A stretch of DNA of 64,000 nt from Rhodobiaceae bacterium. Its GTDB lineage: Bacteria > Pseudomonadota > Alphaproteobacteria > Rhizobiales > JAKPQE01. Below the pieces are notes generated by a model. That model worked only from the letters and a program-made list of their open reading frames with translations. It made no database searches and was not told the DNA's origin. A program made the translations under genes and the position numbers. How positions within the stretch are numbered: the first letter of the stretch is position 1; each line of letters begins with the position of its first letter. This document shows, piece after piece, positions 38,565-47,180 of this stretch. The stretch lies in contig JANQEG010000009.1 in the NCBI GenBank assembly GCA_028278505.1, positions 1 to 64,000 of the forward strand, read 5' to 3'.

Positions 38565-39308
38565 ATGACCAAGAAAAGGCCGACGATTATCCTGACCGGG
38601 GCCAGCCGCGGCATCGGCCATGCGACGGTCAAGCGGTTCTCCGGCGCCGGCTGGCGGGTGATCTCCTGCTCCCGCCACGCGTTTTCCGACAAATGCCCGT
38701 GGCCGGCCGGGCCCGAGGACCACATTCAGGTCGACCTTTCCGATCCCGACAATCTCGGCCTGGCGGTGGCGGAAATGCGCAAGCGGCTGGACGACGAGGG
38801 CGGCAGGCTGCACGCGCTCGTCAACAATGCCGGCATCAGCCCCAAGGACGACGCCGGCGACCGGCTCGATTCGATGACGACGCCGATGCACGTCTGGCGC
38901 CATGTGTTCCAGGTCAATTTCTTCGCCCCGATCATGCTGGCGCGCGGCCTGTTCAGCGAGTTGAAGGAGGCCGGCGGCTCGATCGTCAACGTCACCTCGA
39001 TCGCCGGCGGCCGCGTCCACCCCTTCGCCGGCACCGCCTACGCCACGTCGAAGGCGGCGCTGGCTTCGCTCAGCCGCGAGATGGCCGCCGATTTCGGACC
39101 GCACGGCATCCGCGTCAACGCGATTGCGCCGGGCGAGATCGACACCGCGATCCTGTCGCCGGGAACCGAAAGGCTGATCGAGGAAATCCCGCTGCGCCGG
39201 CTCGGCCGGCCCGAAGAGGTCGCCGACACGATCTTCTTCCTGTGCACGGACCAGTCGAGCTATGTCAGCGGCTCCGAGATCCACATCAATGGCGGCCAGC
39301 ACGTCTGA
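38565..39308 (+). CDS. Short-chain dehydrogenase/reductase (SDR)
   Basis: 247 residues. 'ILTGASRGIGHATV' binds NAD(P); 'VNNAGIS' and the catalytic Ser-Tyr-Lys ('VNVTSIAGGRVHPFAGTAYATSKAA') are intact; 'HGIRVNAIAPGEIDT' and the C-terminal 'YVSGSEIHINGGQHV' are classic. Substrate cannot be predicted; 3-oxoacyl-type reduction is common in this subgroup. It is monocistronic and converges with the response regulator gene, 14 bases apart. Confidence 0.92.
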   Translation: MTKKRPTIILTGASRGIGHATVKRFSGAGWRVISCSRHAFSDKCPWPAGPEDHIQVDLSDPDNLGLAVAEMRKRLDDEGGRLHALVNNAGISPKDDAGDRLDSMTTPMHVWRHVFQVNFFAPIMLARGLFSELKEAGGSIVNVTSIAGGRVHPFAGTAYATSKAALASLSREMAADFGPHGIRVNAIAPGEIDTAILSPGTERLIEEIPLRRLGRPEEVADTIFFLCTDQSSYVSGSEIHINGGQHV

Positions 39309-39322
39309 ACGGCGTCGGGAAA

Positions 39323-40036
39323 TCAGGACTCCTGCGTGATCGACTGCCACTGGCCGGCTTCGATCCGGCTGGCGGCGATCACCGCCTGGGTCCGGCTTTC
39401 GACCGAGAGCTTCTGCAGGATCGCCGAGACGTGCGCCTTGACGGTCGCCTCCGACACGCCGAGCTCATAGGCGATCTGCTTGTTGAGCAGCCCCTCGGAC
39501 AGCATCATCAGCACCCGCACCTGCTGCGGCGTCAGGGTCGCCAGCCGGCCGACCAGGGCGCTCACATCGTCGTCGCCGAGGGCGTCGAGATCGAGGTCCG
39601 GCGGCGTCCACACATCGCCGTCGAGCACCGCGGTCAGCGCCGCGCGGATCGATTCGCTGCCGAGCGATTTGGGGATGAAGCCGGCGGCGCCGAATTCGAT
39701 GCAGCGGCGCATCACCGCCGGATCATCGGCGGCCGACACGATCACCACCGGCACGCTCGGATATTGCGCGCGAAGATACATCAGCCCGGAAAAGCCGCGC
39801 GCGCCGGGCATCGTCAGGTCGAGCAGGACGAGGTCGACGTTGGAATCCTGCTCCAGCGCCGCCGCGACCTCGTCGAGCGATCCCGCCTCGCTGATGCCGA
39901 CACCGGTCCACATGCCCTCGACGGTCTGGCGCAGGGCGCCGCGAAACAGCGGATGATCGTCGACGATGACGAAACGATAGTCCTGAGGCGACCCTGTCGG
40001 CACGTGACCCCCAAATATTGGCGAAGGGCCGGTCAT
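39323..40036 (-). CDS. NarL/LuxR-family response regulator
   Basis: 237 residues from ATG 40036. The receiver domain has 'FVIVDDHPLFRGAL', phospho-acceptor D73 in 'LVLLDLTMPGARG' and the switch lysine in 'AAGFIPKSL'. The LuxR-type helix-turn-helix is at about 165-225 ('LTPQQVRVLMMLSEGLLNKQIAYELGVSEATVKAHVSAIL'). It is divergent from DUF4212-ActP. Regulators of this type (ErdR/CrbR/AgmR) control acetate and alcohol metabolism in pseudomonads and vibrios, so control of the adjacent transporter is a fair inference. A partner kinase could be the one at 36635-38119 or one outside the window. Confidence 0.9.
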   Translation of the reverse strand: MTGPSPIFGGHVPTGSPQDYRFVIVDDHPLFRGALRQTVEGMWTGVGISEAGSLDEVAAALEQDSNVDLVLLDLTMPGARGFSGLMYLRAQYPSVPVVIVSAADDPAVMRRCIEFGAAGFIPKSLGSESIRAALTAVLDGDVWTPPDLDLDALGDDDVSALVGRLATLTPQQVRVLMMLSEGLLNKQIAYELGVSEATVKAHVSAILQKLSVESRTQAVIAASRIEAGQWQSITQES

Positions 40037-40543
40037 GATGACCGGCCACCGGCGTATGTGCTTTTTCTCGATTATTGACACTGCGGCGGCATGTCGCAAG
40101 CCTTTCCATGCATTCGTCGTGTTTTCCGGTGGCGGGGCGCGCGTAAGGCGAGAGTGTTTTTCGACATCTGTTGTAAGAGAATCTGTCGGGTAATCGCGGC
40201 ACACAATTAATTCAATGAAGAAATTTCTATAAATCCGCACGAACATCCAAGCTTTTTCTGATATTTTAGTTATTCCAGAAAGATATTTATTCATATAACC
40301 AAAAATGCTGCGCTGCGTTTTCTGCGGTGCAGCAGAGAAGGTCGGGGAAATTCAACAAAAGTCTTATGGGGCGGATGCTTAAGTCGGTGTTAATGTCTGC
40401 GCTATCGTGGCCGGGGTGAGACTCCGGCCCGACCGTGGTTGCGACCGCGCTTTGCGCCGCAAGCCGGTTATCGAGTGGAGTTGATCCGCACAAGCGTGAA
40501 TCGCCTGCGGATTTAGGGCTGGTCAAATGGGAGGAGATTACTC
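40037..40543. promoter_or_regulatory. Long divergent control region of regulator and DUF4212-actP
   Basis: 507 bases. An AT-rich stretch at about 40200-40310 is followed by a hairpin with arms TGCTGC and GCAGCA (about 40306-40334). A second hairpin has GGCCGG and CCGGCC arms (about 40410-40431). The size, AT-rich core and hairpins suggest a regulated promoter with a structured leader for DUF4212-ActP. No operator half-site could be assigned with confidence. Confidence 0.45.
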
Positions 40544-40801
40544 ATGGCAGATGCCAATGAGGAAGCCTGGTGGGCCAAGACGAAAGGACTGATGTATATC
40601 TGCCTGGCGATCTGGGCGGTATTCGGATACATCATCCACCTTTTCGTGGGGCCGTTGAATAACATCGTCATTTTCGGTTTTCCGCTCGGCTTCTACATGG
40701 CCGCGCAGGGATCCCTCATCGTTTTCGTCGTGCTGATCTTCTTGTATTCGTACCGGCAGGACGCGATCGACCGCGCCCATGGTGTGGCTGAGGAAGACTG
40801 A
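40544..40801 (+). CDS. DUF4212 small membrane protein, partner of the symporter
   Basis: 85 residues with two membrane helices (about 16-35 and 48-68). The N-terminal 'WWAKTKGLMYICLAIWAVFGYIIH' and 'PLGFYMAAQGSLIVFVVLIFLY' are the DUF4212 pattern. It is found fused or adjacent to SSS-family acetate/solute symporters and is thought to be a small subunit. GGGAGGAG precedes the ATG. 14 bases separate it from the symporter gene. Confidence 0.93.
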   Translation: MADANEEAWWAKTKGLMYICLAIWAVFGYIIHLFVGPLNNIVIFGFPLGFYMAAQGSLIVFVVLIFLYSYRQDAIDRAHGVAEED

Positions 40802-40815
40802 GGGAGGCGACCGAT

Positions 40816-42663
40816 ATGGCTACGCAACAAGGCGGTGGATCCGACTTTATCAACAATCTTGGCAAGATTTACGGGCTCTACACGGGCGGCTTCGCGGCGT
40901 TCGTGATCCTGCTTGCCCTTCTCGAACAGGTCGGCGTGCCGGATCAGTATCTCGGCTTCATGTTCGTCGGCTTCACGATCGTCGTCTACGCGATGATCGG
41001 CATCCTTTCGCGCACCATGCAGGTGTCCGAATACTACGTTGCGGGACGCACGGTTCCGGCCTTCTACAACGGCATGGCAACGGCCGCCGACTGGATGTCG
41101 GGGGCGTCGTTCCTGGCCATGGCCGGCACGCTCTACCTGCTCGGCTATGACGGCCTGGCCTTCGTGCTCGGCTGGACCGGCGGTTACGTGCTCGTCGCGG
41201 TGCTGATTGCGCCCTATTTGCGCAAATTCGGCGCCTACACGGTCCCGGACTTCCTGGCCGCCCGCTTCGGCGGGAATTTGGCCCGGTTCCTCGGCATCAT
41301 CGTGCTCTTGGCGGCCTCGTTCACCTACGTGGTGGCGCAGATCCGCGGCACCGGCCTGATCGCCGAGCGCTTCCTGGGTATCCCGTACGATATCGGCGTG
41401 TTCGTCGGTATTGCCGGCATTCTGCTGTGCTCGATGCTCGGCGGCATGCGGGCCGTCACCTGGACCCAGGTCGCCCAGTACATCGTGCTGATCGTCGCCT
41501 ACCTGCTGCCGGTCGTCATCATGTCGGCCCAGCGCACCGGCGTTCCGATCCCGCAGCTGATGTATGGCGAGGCGCTGCAGGCGATCACCTCGTTGGAACA
41601 GAGTATGGTCGCCAACGGGCTCGCCGAGGCCGGCACGGTCAAGGAGCACCTGCAACCCTATCAGACCTATGATCCGGTGAACTTCTTCGCCCTGATCTTC
41701 TGTCTGATGATCGGTACGGCGTCGCTGCCGCACGTGCTGATGCGCTACTTCACGACGCCGAGCGTCCGCGAAGCGCGTAGGTCGGTCGGCTGGTCGCTGC
41801 TGTTCATCTTCATCCTCTACTTCACCGCGCCGGCCTATGCCGCGTTCGGCAAGTGGGAGGTGTATGAGAACGTCATCGGCAAGGGTCTCGCCGATCTGCC
41901 GGAATGGGTCTACATCTGGGGCTCGGCCGGCAAGGTCAAGATCTGCGGTGCGGCTGCGGCTTCGCTTGAAGCGGTGCAGCAGGCGTGCGCCGGCAAGGAG
42001 GTGGTCGGTCTGGCCGACTTCTCGATCGCCAAGGACGTCGTCGTCATGGCGACGCCGGAGATCGCCGGCCTGCCGTTCGTCATCACCGGCCTCGTCGGTG
42101 CCGGCGGTCTCGCCGCCGCGCTGTCGACCGCCGACGGCCTGCTGCTGGCCATGGCGAACGCGCTCAGCCACGACATCTACTACAAGATGCTCGACCCGAA
42201 CGCACCGACCGGCCGCCGGCTGGTCATGGCCCGCATCATCCTCTTCGGTGTGGCCATTCTCGGTGCCTTCACGGCGACGCTCGCACCGCCGGACATCCTC
42301 AAACTCGTCGCCTGGGCGTTCTCGCTGGCGGCCGCCGGCAACTTCCCGGCGCTGTGTCTGGGGATCTGGTGGAAACGGTGTACCACCCAAGGGGCGATTG
42401 CCGGCATGATCGCAGGCTTCGGCGTAACGCTGGCCTATCTGATCTACACGGCGGCGCCGCCGCTCGGCTTCGCCAACCCGCCGATCTTCGGCATCGCCAA
42501 CATCTCGGCCGGTATCTTCGGCCTGCCGGTCGGCTTCATCGTGATGATCCTGGTCAGCAAGATGACGCCGGAACCGTCTGCTGAGATGCAGAAGCTGGTC
42601 GACGACGTCCGTCGTCCGAAGGGCGAGGTCATCGCTCACGGCGGTGCGGAAGCGAAGCAGTAA
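40816..42663 (+). CDS. Sodium:solute symporter, ActP-like (acetate/monocarboxylate)
   Basis: 615 residues, about 13-14 membrane helices. 'SEYYVAGRTVPAFYNGMATAADWMSGASFL', 'YDGLAFVLGWTGGYVLVA', 'GAYTVPDFLAARFGG' and 'GGMRAVTWTQVAQYIVL' are SSS-family signatures shared with ActP. A soluble loop near 350-395 ('AGKVKICGAAAASLEAVQQACAGKEV') is larger than in E. coli ActP and is typical of the DUF4212-linked subgroup. Imports acetate or a related short acid with Na+. A rho-independent terminator follows at 42686. Confidence 0.92.
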   Translation: MATQQGGGSDFINNLGKIYGLYTGGFAAFVILLALLEQVGVPDQYLGFMFVGFTIVVYAMIGILSRTMQVSEYYVAGRTVPAFYNGMATAADWMSGASFLAMAGTLYLLGYDGLAFVLGWTGGYVLVAVLIAPYLRKFGAYTVPDFLAARFGGNLARFLGIIVLLAASFTYVVAQIRGTGLIAERFLGIPYDIGVFVGIAGILLCSMLGGMRAVTWTQVAQYIVLIVAYLLPVVIMSAQRTGVPIPQLMYGEALQAITSLEQSMVANGLAEAGTVKEHLQPYQTYDPVNFFALIFCLMIGTASLPHVLMRYFTTPSVREARRSVGWSLLFIFILYFTAPAYAAFGKWEVYENVIGKGLADLPEWVYIWGSAGKVKICGAAAASLEAVQQACAGKEVVGLADFSIAKDVVVMATPEIAGLPFVITGLVGAGGLAAALSTADGLLLAMANALSHDIYYKMLDPNAPTGRRLVMARIILFGVAILGAFTATLAPPDILKLVAWAFSLAAAGNFPALCLGIWWKRCTTQGAIAGMIAGFGVTLAYLIYTAAPPLGFANPPIFGIANISAGIFGLPVGFIVMILVSKMTPEPSAEMQKLVDDVRRPKGEVIAHGGAEAKQ

Positions 42664-42685
42664 TCCGCAACCGCATCTGAAATCC

Positions 42686-42719
42686 GGGGCGGCGGTCGAC
42701 AGGACTGCCGCCCTTTTTT
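42686..42719 (+). terminator. Rho-independent terminator after the symporter gene
   Basis: GGGCGGC pairs with GCCGCCC (42707-42713), with further pairing of GTC and GAC inside, followed directly by six Ts. It also borders the convergent small membrane-protein gene, and may serve both directions. Confidence 0.8.
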
Positions 42720-42961
42720 CAACCGCCGTTTTGGGAAATGACCAGAGAAACGATCGTGGCGAGCGAGCCGATGGCCGCCATCACGGCCGCTTTCAAGGTC
42801 TCCAGCGCGGTGCCGAGCAATCGATAGGCGTGGGCCGCTTCCTCATCCGGTTTGCTCATGGAGATCGTCTTGCGGAACATCAGCACCATGGCGACCGCGA
42901 GAACCGTGATGACGAACAGATATCCGCCAAGGACGATCACAAGTGTGGAATTGCCGATCAT
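42719..42961 (-). CDS. Small membrane protein of unknown function
   Basis: 80 residues. An N-terminal helix (about 6-28, 'LVIVLGGYLFVITVLAVAMVLMF'), a short charged cytoplasmic stretch ('RKTISMSKPDEEAAHAYRLL') and a second hydrophobic segment (about 55-75). CGGAGAAACTC lies before the ATG, so it is probably translated. Converges with the symporter gene. I do not recognise a family. Confidence 0.6.
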   Translation of the reverse strand: MIGNSTLVIVLGGYLFVITVLAVAMVLMFRKTISMSKPDEEAAHAYRLLGTALETLKAAVMAAIGSLATIVSLVISQNGG

Positions 42962-43089
42962 GAGTTTCTCCGTCTGCTGAATCCGGACGATCCGCCCGCC
43001 CCGCGGCGTTTTGCCGAAAGGAGCGGTTCCGCTTTACCGCACTACCCTCTTGACCCTATATAGAATTCACCGCGGCGGAGAGTTTCAGA

Positions 43090-43395
43090 GTGGTCGAAAA
43101 TCCGTTCATAGCCTATTGGTATTTCCACCTGCCGAACTACGCGCTGGCGATCCTGATGTATATGATGCTCGGGCGCCTGGTGCTGTCGTTCTTCTTCCGC
43201 CCGGAGTCCGAAAGCGTCATCTGGCGCGCCTTCGTGCGCATCACCGACCCGGTCGTCTGGCTGGTCCAGGCGGTCACGCCGCGGATTGCGCCGATGCCGA
43301 TCGTGCTCGTCTTTGCGACGATCTGGCTGCTGCTCGCCCGTTTCGTGTTCCTGAGCATCCTTCTCAACATGGGCGCCGCGCCCGCAGCCTCCTGA
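43090..43395 (+). CDS. YggT-family membrane protein
   Basis: 101 residues, with GTG start at 43090 (GGAGAG upstream). Two to three hydrophobic helices; the 'LGRLVLSFFFRPESESVIWRAFVRITDPVVWLVQAVTPR' segment matches YggT (helix, then the 'P.....R.....P' turn). Such proteins occur near cell-division or osmotic-stress genes, function poorly known. Followed 13 bases later by another small membrane protein gene. Confidence 0.7.
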   Translation: MVENPFIAYWYFHLPNYALAILMYMMLGRLVLSFFFRPESESVIWRAFVRITDPVVWLVQAVTPRIAPMPIVLVFATIWLLLARFVFLSILLNMGAAPAAS

Positions 43396-43408
43396 GGTCA
43401 AGGTCCCC

Positions 43409-43726
43409 GTGAGCGCACAGAGCTTCCTCATCGCCATTCTCGGTTTCGGCATCCTCAACGGCATTTTTTCGCCCTACCGGCTGATGGCGCAGTTCATCGT
43501 CATCGTGCTGGCGCCCGGCTTCTTCCTCGATTCGCCGAGCATCGTCCTGCTCCTGTCGTCGCTGCTGACGGCGACGGCGACGATCATGATTGGCGGCGTG
43601 CCGGCGGCGATCTATGAGCGCCTGCGCGGCGAGACCGAAAGCTCGGTCGGATCCTTGTGGATCTGGATTGTGGCGACCGCACTCATCAGCCTGCCGGCGG
43701 TGCAGGTGATGTTCGCCATCCACTGA
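43409..43726 (+). CDS. Small membrane protein next to YggT-like gene
   Basis: 105 residues from GTG 43409. Three hydrophobic segments, roughly 4-24, 28-55 and 80-102; 'GGVPAAIYERLRGETESS' is the polar loop. Close spacing to the YggT-like gene suggests cotranscription. Conserved-looking hypothetical, no family recognised. Confidence 0.65.
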   Translation: MSAQSFLIAILGFGILNGIFSPYRLMAQFIVIVLAPGFFLDSPSIVLLLSSLLTATATIMIGGVPAAIYERLRGETESSVGSLWIWIVATALISLPAVQVMFAIH

Positions 43727-43956
43727 TCCGGGAATGACGCCGGTGGTGGGGCGGCGTTGTTCACGAGAAACGCCCGCACCACCCACCGTCCCCGCGGAAG
43801 CGGGGACCCATTGCCCCGTTCAACACAGTATGTCGGTCGCGATTTGGGCGATGTCTCAAATTTATCAACTGGACCAGGAGCTTGTCGCCCACGCCAATGG
43901 TTCCCCGCTTGCGCGGGGAAGGTGCGGATTGGAAGGCAATTGGGCAATCCAATGGC
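43727..43956. repeat. Palindromic repeat cluster inserted in the 220-bp repeat
   Basis: Begins with ATGACGCCGGTGGTGGGGCGGCGT (about 43734), which in the 23-kb copy directly precedes the 220-bp repeat. Here about 195 bases of palindromic units intervene (GTCCCCGCGGAAGCGGGGAC at about 43789 and TTCCCCGCTTGCGCGGGGAA at about 43900). The units recur inverted at 38.3 kb. No gene. Confidence 0.7.
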
Positions 43957-44176
43957 CACACTACACGACACAGCAGCGTATTTCCGTCCTGCCGGGTTTT
44001 TCCGGTTTTGGCATTTTGGGATGGTTTCGATCCCTCCTCCGTCGTCATTGCCCGCTTCATGCGGGCAATCCAATGGCCTACCGGCGCTCAGGAGCGCTTG
44101 CGTTCTTTAACCACTGCATCGGCAAGTCGACGGGCCAACGGACCACAAGGACAAGCCGGGTGGTGACGAGGGAGAA
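43957..44176 (+). repeat. Dispersed repeat of about 220 bp, copy 2
   Basis: Matches 23019-23238 end to end in the same orientation (CACACTACACGACACAG to GACGAGGGAGA), with scattered substitutions mostly in the central AT-richer strip and near 44090-44120. Intergenic in both places. Confidence 0.85.
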
Positions 44177-44378
44177 GGCGAGGCGCTCTCAAAGAACGCG
44201 TGGCAGGACAGCAGGGGATTCCCGCCGCCATTGCCGACCACAAGCAAAAGTTAACTGAAACCGGCCGCTCATCCTGCTATTATACGAAAGTCTCGAAGAC
44301 AAAAGCGCGAGCACTTTGGGCGGGTCCGTACAGACGCGAAGTGCGCAAAGCGAGCAGCCGGGGTCAGGAAACGTCGCC
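44177..44378. other. Upstream region of the membrane-protein gene at 44379
   Basis: About 200 bases between the repeat and the next ATG. No clear promoter or gene. With 43727-44176 it makes a 652-base gene-free stretch. Confidence 0.35.
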
Positions 44379-44762
44379 ATGGAGCATTTGCGCCACGCCG
44401 CGAACATTTCGATCGGTCGCGCCTGCGGATTTTTCGGCCTCGGCATCGTCACCGTGATGATGGGGCTCAGCTTCGATCCGCTGCTGGCGACGCGGTCCGG
44501 CGCGGTGCTGGTGACCGCGCTGACCATCGTGCTGATCATTCGCGCCCGCGGCGCGCTCACCCAGGACTATCGCCGAACCGAGATGTGGCTGCTGCTCGAG
44601 GACGACCAGCGCCCGCCCGTAAACTGCGCCCAATGGGCCGCCTCCACCGTTCTGCGCGACGCCTATCTGCAGTTTGCCCAATGGGCCGCGGGGCTGTCGA
44701 TCCTGTTGTGGACGGTGGCGCTGCTGCTCGCCATTTTCGTCGGGCCCTCCGACGAGATTTGA
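44379..44762 (+). CDS. Small membrane protein of unknown function
   Basis: 127 residues from ATG 44379 (GGGTCAGGAA upstream). Two N-terminal helices (about 12-50), a polar centre with several Trp and Gln ('MWLLLEDDQRPPVNCAQWAA') and a C-terminal helix (about 98-120). Frames extending upstream to 44316 would add residues without hydrophobic or family logic. I see no known domain. Confidence 0.6.
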   Translation: MEHLRHAANISIGRACGFFGLGIVTVMMGLSFDPLLATRSGAVLVTALTIVLIIRARGALTQDYRRTEMWLLLEDDQRPPVNCAQWAASTVLRDAYLQFAQWAAGLSILLWTVALLLAIFVGPSDEI

Positions 44763-45207
44763 GCCTGCCCACACGAAGGCGATCCTGCGCGGCCTCGACC
44801 CTCTCCCTTCTAGGGAGAGGGCAACGGAGCCCCGGTGAGGCGAAGCCGAGCCGTTGGGCGAAGTCGGGTGAGGGTGATGGGTGCTTTTTCCCCCTCACCC
44901 AGCTCCGGCTAGGCAAGTCCGCTGGACTTGCAAGCCTGCGCATCCCTCTCCCCGGAGGGGAGAGGGCTTTTTTCTCAATGCCTTGCGCTTTCGTCCCCTC
45001 CCCCCTTCATGGAGGAGGGACAGGGAGGGGGGTCGGTCAATAATCAGCCCGCATCTTCTTCTCTGCCAACTGCGGCCACCGCGGGAACGGCACACCGACG
45101 CCTGCTCGTCAACCACGGTGACGACGCCGGCAACGCCATCTTGGCTTTTCGCCCGAAAAGCGCTACTCGCCTAAGCCGACCACTTCTTCCGGCAAACGGT
45201 ATTGCCC
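44763..45207. repeat. Intergenic cluster of CCCTCACCC / GGGAGAGGG palindromic repeats
   Basis: 445 bases with no gene. Hairpins include CCCTCTCCCTTCTAGGGAGA (about 44801), a GGGTGAGGG/CCCTCACCC pair (about 44867-44900), GCAAGTCCGCTGGACTTGC (about 44914) and CCCTCTCCCCGGAGGGGAGA (about 44945) followed by a T-run. The last could act as a terminator. Similar units lie at 47.05-47.17 kb and, decayed, at 29.5 kb. Confidence 0.7.
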
Positions 45208-46167
45208 ATGTCGTCTGCAAACCGCCACACGCTCTACCCGATGATTGCGCCCTATCGCAGCGGCATGCTGAAGGTCTCGGATCTGCACGAGATCTATTTC
45301 GAGGAATGCGGCAATCCGGAGGGCAAGCCGGCCCTGCTCGTCCATGGCGGGCCCGGCGGCGGCTGCAATCCGCATATGCGCCGCTATCACGATCCGGAAC
45401 GCTACCGCATCATTCTGTTCGACCAGCGCGGCTGCGGCCGCTCCACGCCCTATGCGGAGCTCGCCGAAAACACCACCTGGGATCTGGTCGCCGACATGGA
45501 AAAGCTGCGCGAGCATCTCGGGATATCGAAATGGCAACTGCTCGGCGGCTCCTGGGGCTCGACGCTGTCGCTCGCCTATGCCGAGACCCATCCCGACCGG
45601 GTCAGCGAACTCGTCCTGCGCGGGATCTTCATGCTGCGCCGGGTCGAACTGGAGTGGTTCTATCAGGAGGGGGCGAGCCGCATCTTCCCGGACGTGTTCG
45701 CCGCCTATCGGGAACTGATCCCCGAGGCCGAGCGCGACGATCTGATTGCCGCCTATCACCGGCGGCTGACCGGCGACGATAAGGCCGAGATGGTCGCCGC
45801 CGCGCGGCATTGGAGTTCCTGGGAGGGCGCGACGCTTTCGCTGCTGCCCGATCCCGCGCGCGTCGACGCCTTCGGCGAGGAGCGCTACGCGGTCGCCTTT
45901 GCACGGATCGAGAGCCATTATTTCGTCAATGGCGGGTTTTTCGAGCGCGACGACCAGTTGCTCGCCGACGCCGACCGCCTGCGCGGCATCCCCGGCGTCA
46001 TCGTGCACGGCCGCTACGACATGTGCACGCCGGTCTTCAACGCCTTCGATCTCCACGCCGCCTGGCCGGAGGCCGATCTGCGCGTCGTGGCCGATGCCGG
46101 CCACGCCATGACCGAGCCGGGGATCATCGACGAACTGATCGCCGCCACCGACCGCTTCGCGGAGTGA
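45208..46167 (+). CDS. pip: Prolyl aminopeptidase (proline iminopeptidase)
   Basis: 319 residues from ATG 45208. Alpha/beta hydrolase: oxyanion 'LLVHGGPGGG', 'LFDQRGCGRSTP', nucleophile elbow 'LLGGSWGSTLSLAYAETHP', acid in 'VHGRYDMCTP' and His in 'ADAGHAM'. These match the S33 peptidase that removes N-terminal proline from peptides in the cytoplasm. Stands alone after a repeat region. Confidence 0.95.
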   Translation: MSSANRHTLYPMIAPYRSGMLKVSDLHEIYFEECGNPEGKPALLVHGGPGGGCNPHMRRYHDPERYRIILFDQRGCGRSTPYAELAENTTWDLVADMEKLREHLGISKWQLLGGSWGSTLSLAYAETHPDRVSELVLRGIFMLRRVELEWFYQEGASRIFPDVFAAYRELIPEAERDDLIAAYHRRLTGDDKAEMVAAARHWSSWEGATLSLLPDPARVDAFGEERYAVAFARIESHYFVNGGFFERDDQLLADADRLRGIPGVIVHGRYDMCTPVFNAFDLHAAWPEADLRVVADAGHAMTEPGIIDELIAATDRFAE

Positions 46168-46269
46168 TTTGCCCTTCGCCCGACCGGGAGAATTGGAGGA
46201 CGCGTCGCTGTCGCCGCGGCTGCCGCGCGCCTTTCCGTTCCCCTTCAAGGGCCGGGAAAACACGCCCGA

Positions 46270-46698
46270 TCAGCACCGGTGGCTGTAGGTGAAGACCAGC
46301 GTGTCGGTGGTCCATTTGCCGGTCGGCGCACAGCGCTCATGCACCTCGCGGCTGCCGCTGACGGTGACCCGGAGCTGATCGGCACGCACCGGACCCTCGA
46401 CGAAATATTCGAGCGGCGAACCGGGGCAGTATTTGGAAAACACCCGCGCCGTGCCCGAATACCAGTTGCCGTCCTTGACACCGTTAAACAGCAGCGTGCC
46501 CCGCACCACGCCGGCCCGCCGCAGGACGCCGCGCGGCCGCTCAAAATAGAACCAGCGCTGATTGCCGCTCGCCTTGAGGCGCATCAGCGAGCCGTTATGG
46601 TCCCAGCAGGAATCGGCGGCGGCGGGAGCCGACATGGCCGACAATGCGCCGAGCGCGAGCAGCACCGCGCCGGCCAATGCAAAGTTTCTCAAGACCAT
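46270..46698 (-). CDS. Secreted hypothetical protein
   Basis: 142 residues. A signal peptide (hydrophobic about 6-22, cleavage near 'APAAADS') is followed by 'CWDHNGSLMRLKASGNQRWFYFERP', a central 'GTLLFNGVKDGNWYSGTARVFSKYC' and a C-terminal 'CAPTGKWTTDTLVFTYSHRC'; four cysteines could form two disulfides. A small beta-rich periplasmic protein is suggested; I know related hypotheticals in alphaproteobacteria but no function. Confidence 0.65.
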   Translation of the reverse strand: MVLRNFALAGAVLLALGALSAMSAPAAADSCWDHNGSLMRLKASGNQRWFYFERPRGVLRRAGVVRGTLLFNGVKDGNWYSGTARVFSKYCPGSPLEYFVEGPVRADQLRVTVSGSREVHERCAPTGKWTTDTLVFTYSHRC

Positions 46699-46799
46699 CT
46701 TCCCCTCCCCGCCTGTCCTGCGGGTTTCAATAGACGGACCTTACCATAAAAGGATGATGGACCGTGCCGGAAACAGGTCGGTCGATGCGGTGTGACCCG

Positions 46800-47012
46800 T
46801 CACGCCGGCGGCTCGTCCTCGCCCGGAACGTCGTCCTCTTCGACGACGGGGATCGCGTAGGCGCCCTTCAGCCAGCGGTTCAGGTCGATGTCGGCGCAGC
46901 GCCTGGAGCAGAACGGGAAAAACGCGCGCGTCGACGGCGTCGCGCAGATCGGGCACGGCCGTTTGGGGCGGAGCGGCTCGATCTTGGCGCCGGATTTCTT
47001 TTTATCTGTCAT
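46800..47012 (-). CDS. yacG: DNA gyrase inhibitor YacG (zinc-binding)
   Basis: 70 residues from ATG 47012. The Cys4 zinc site is '[29 protein letters not shown]', exactly the YacG pattern. A longer reading frame upstream runs into repeat DNA and is not real. In Hyphomicrobiales yacG usually follows maf directly; here an SDR gene and an acyl-CoA ligase gene lie between. Confidence 0.93.
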   Translation of the reverse strand: MTDKKKSGAKIEPLRPKRPCPICATPSTRAFFPFCSRRCADIDLNRWLKGAYAIPVVEEDDVPGEDEPPA

Positions 47013-47051
47013 GCGCCCGTGCCCTTCGCTATCCGTTCGATCCCTCGCCTT

Positions 47052-47172
47052 ACCCCTCACCCAACCCTCTCCCCAGAGGGGAGAGGGCTTTTCCGCATAC
47101 GGCGGCGGCTTGCCCCCCTTAGCCCTCTCCCTTCCAGGGAGAGGGCGGCGCGAAGCGCCGGGTGAGGGTGAC
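47052..47172. repeat. Palindromic repeat between yacG and SDR genes
   Basis: CCCTCACCC (about 47053) to GGGTGAGGG (about 47160) form outer arms. Inside are CCCTCTCCCCAGAGGGGAGAGG and CCCTCTCCCTTCCAGGGAGA hairpins. The same family as at 44.8 kb. May also terminate the SDR transcript. Confidence 0.7.
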
Positions 47173-47180
47173 AACGACCG

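Noticed and set aside
43727-45207. CRISPR array suspected from repeated hairpins
   Set aside because: Unit lengths and spacings are irregular, units occur in both orientations, and no cas gene is present.
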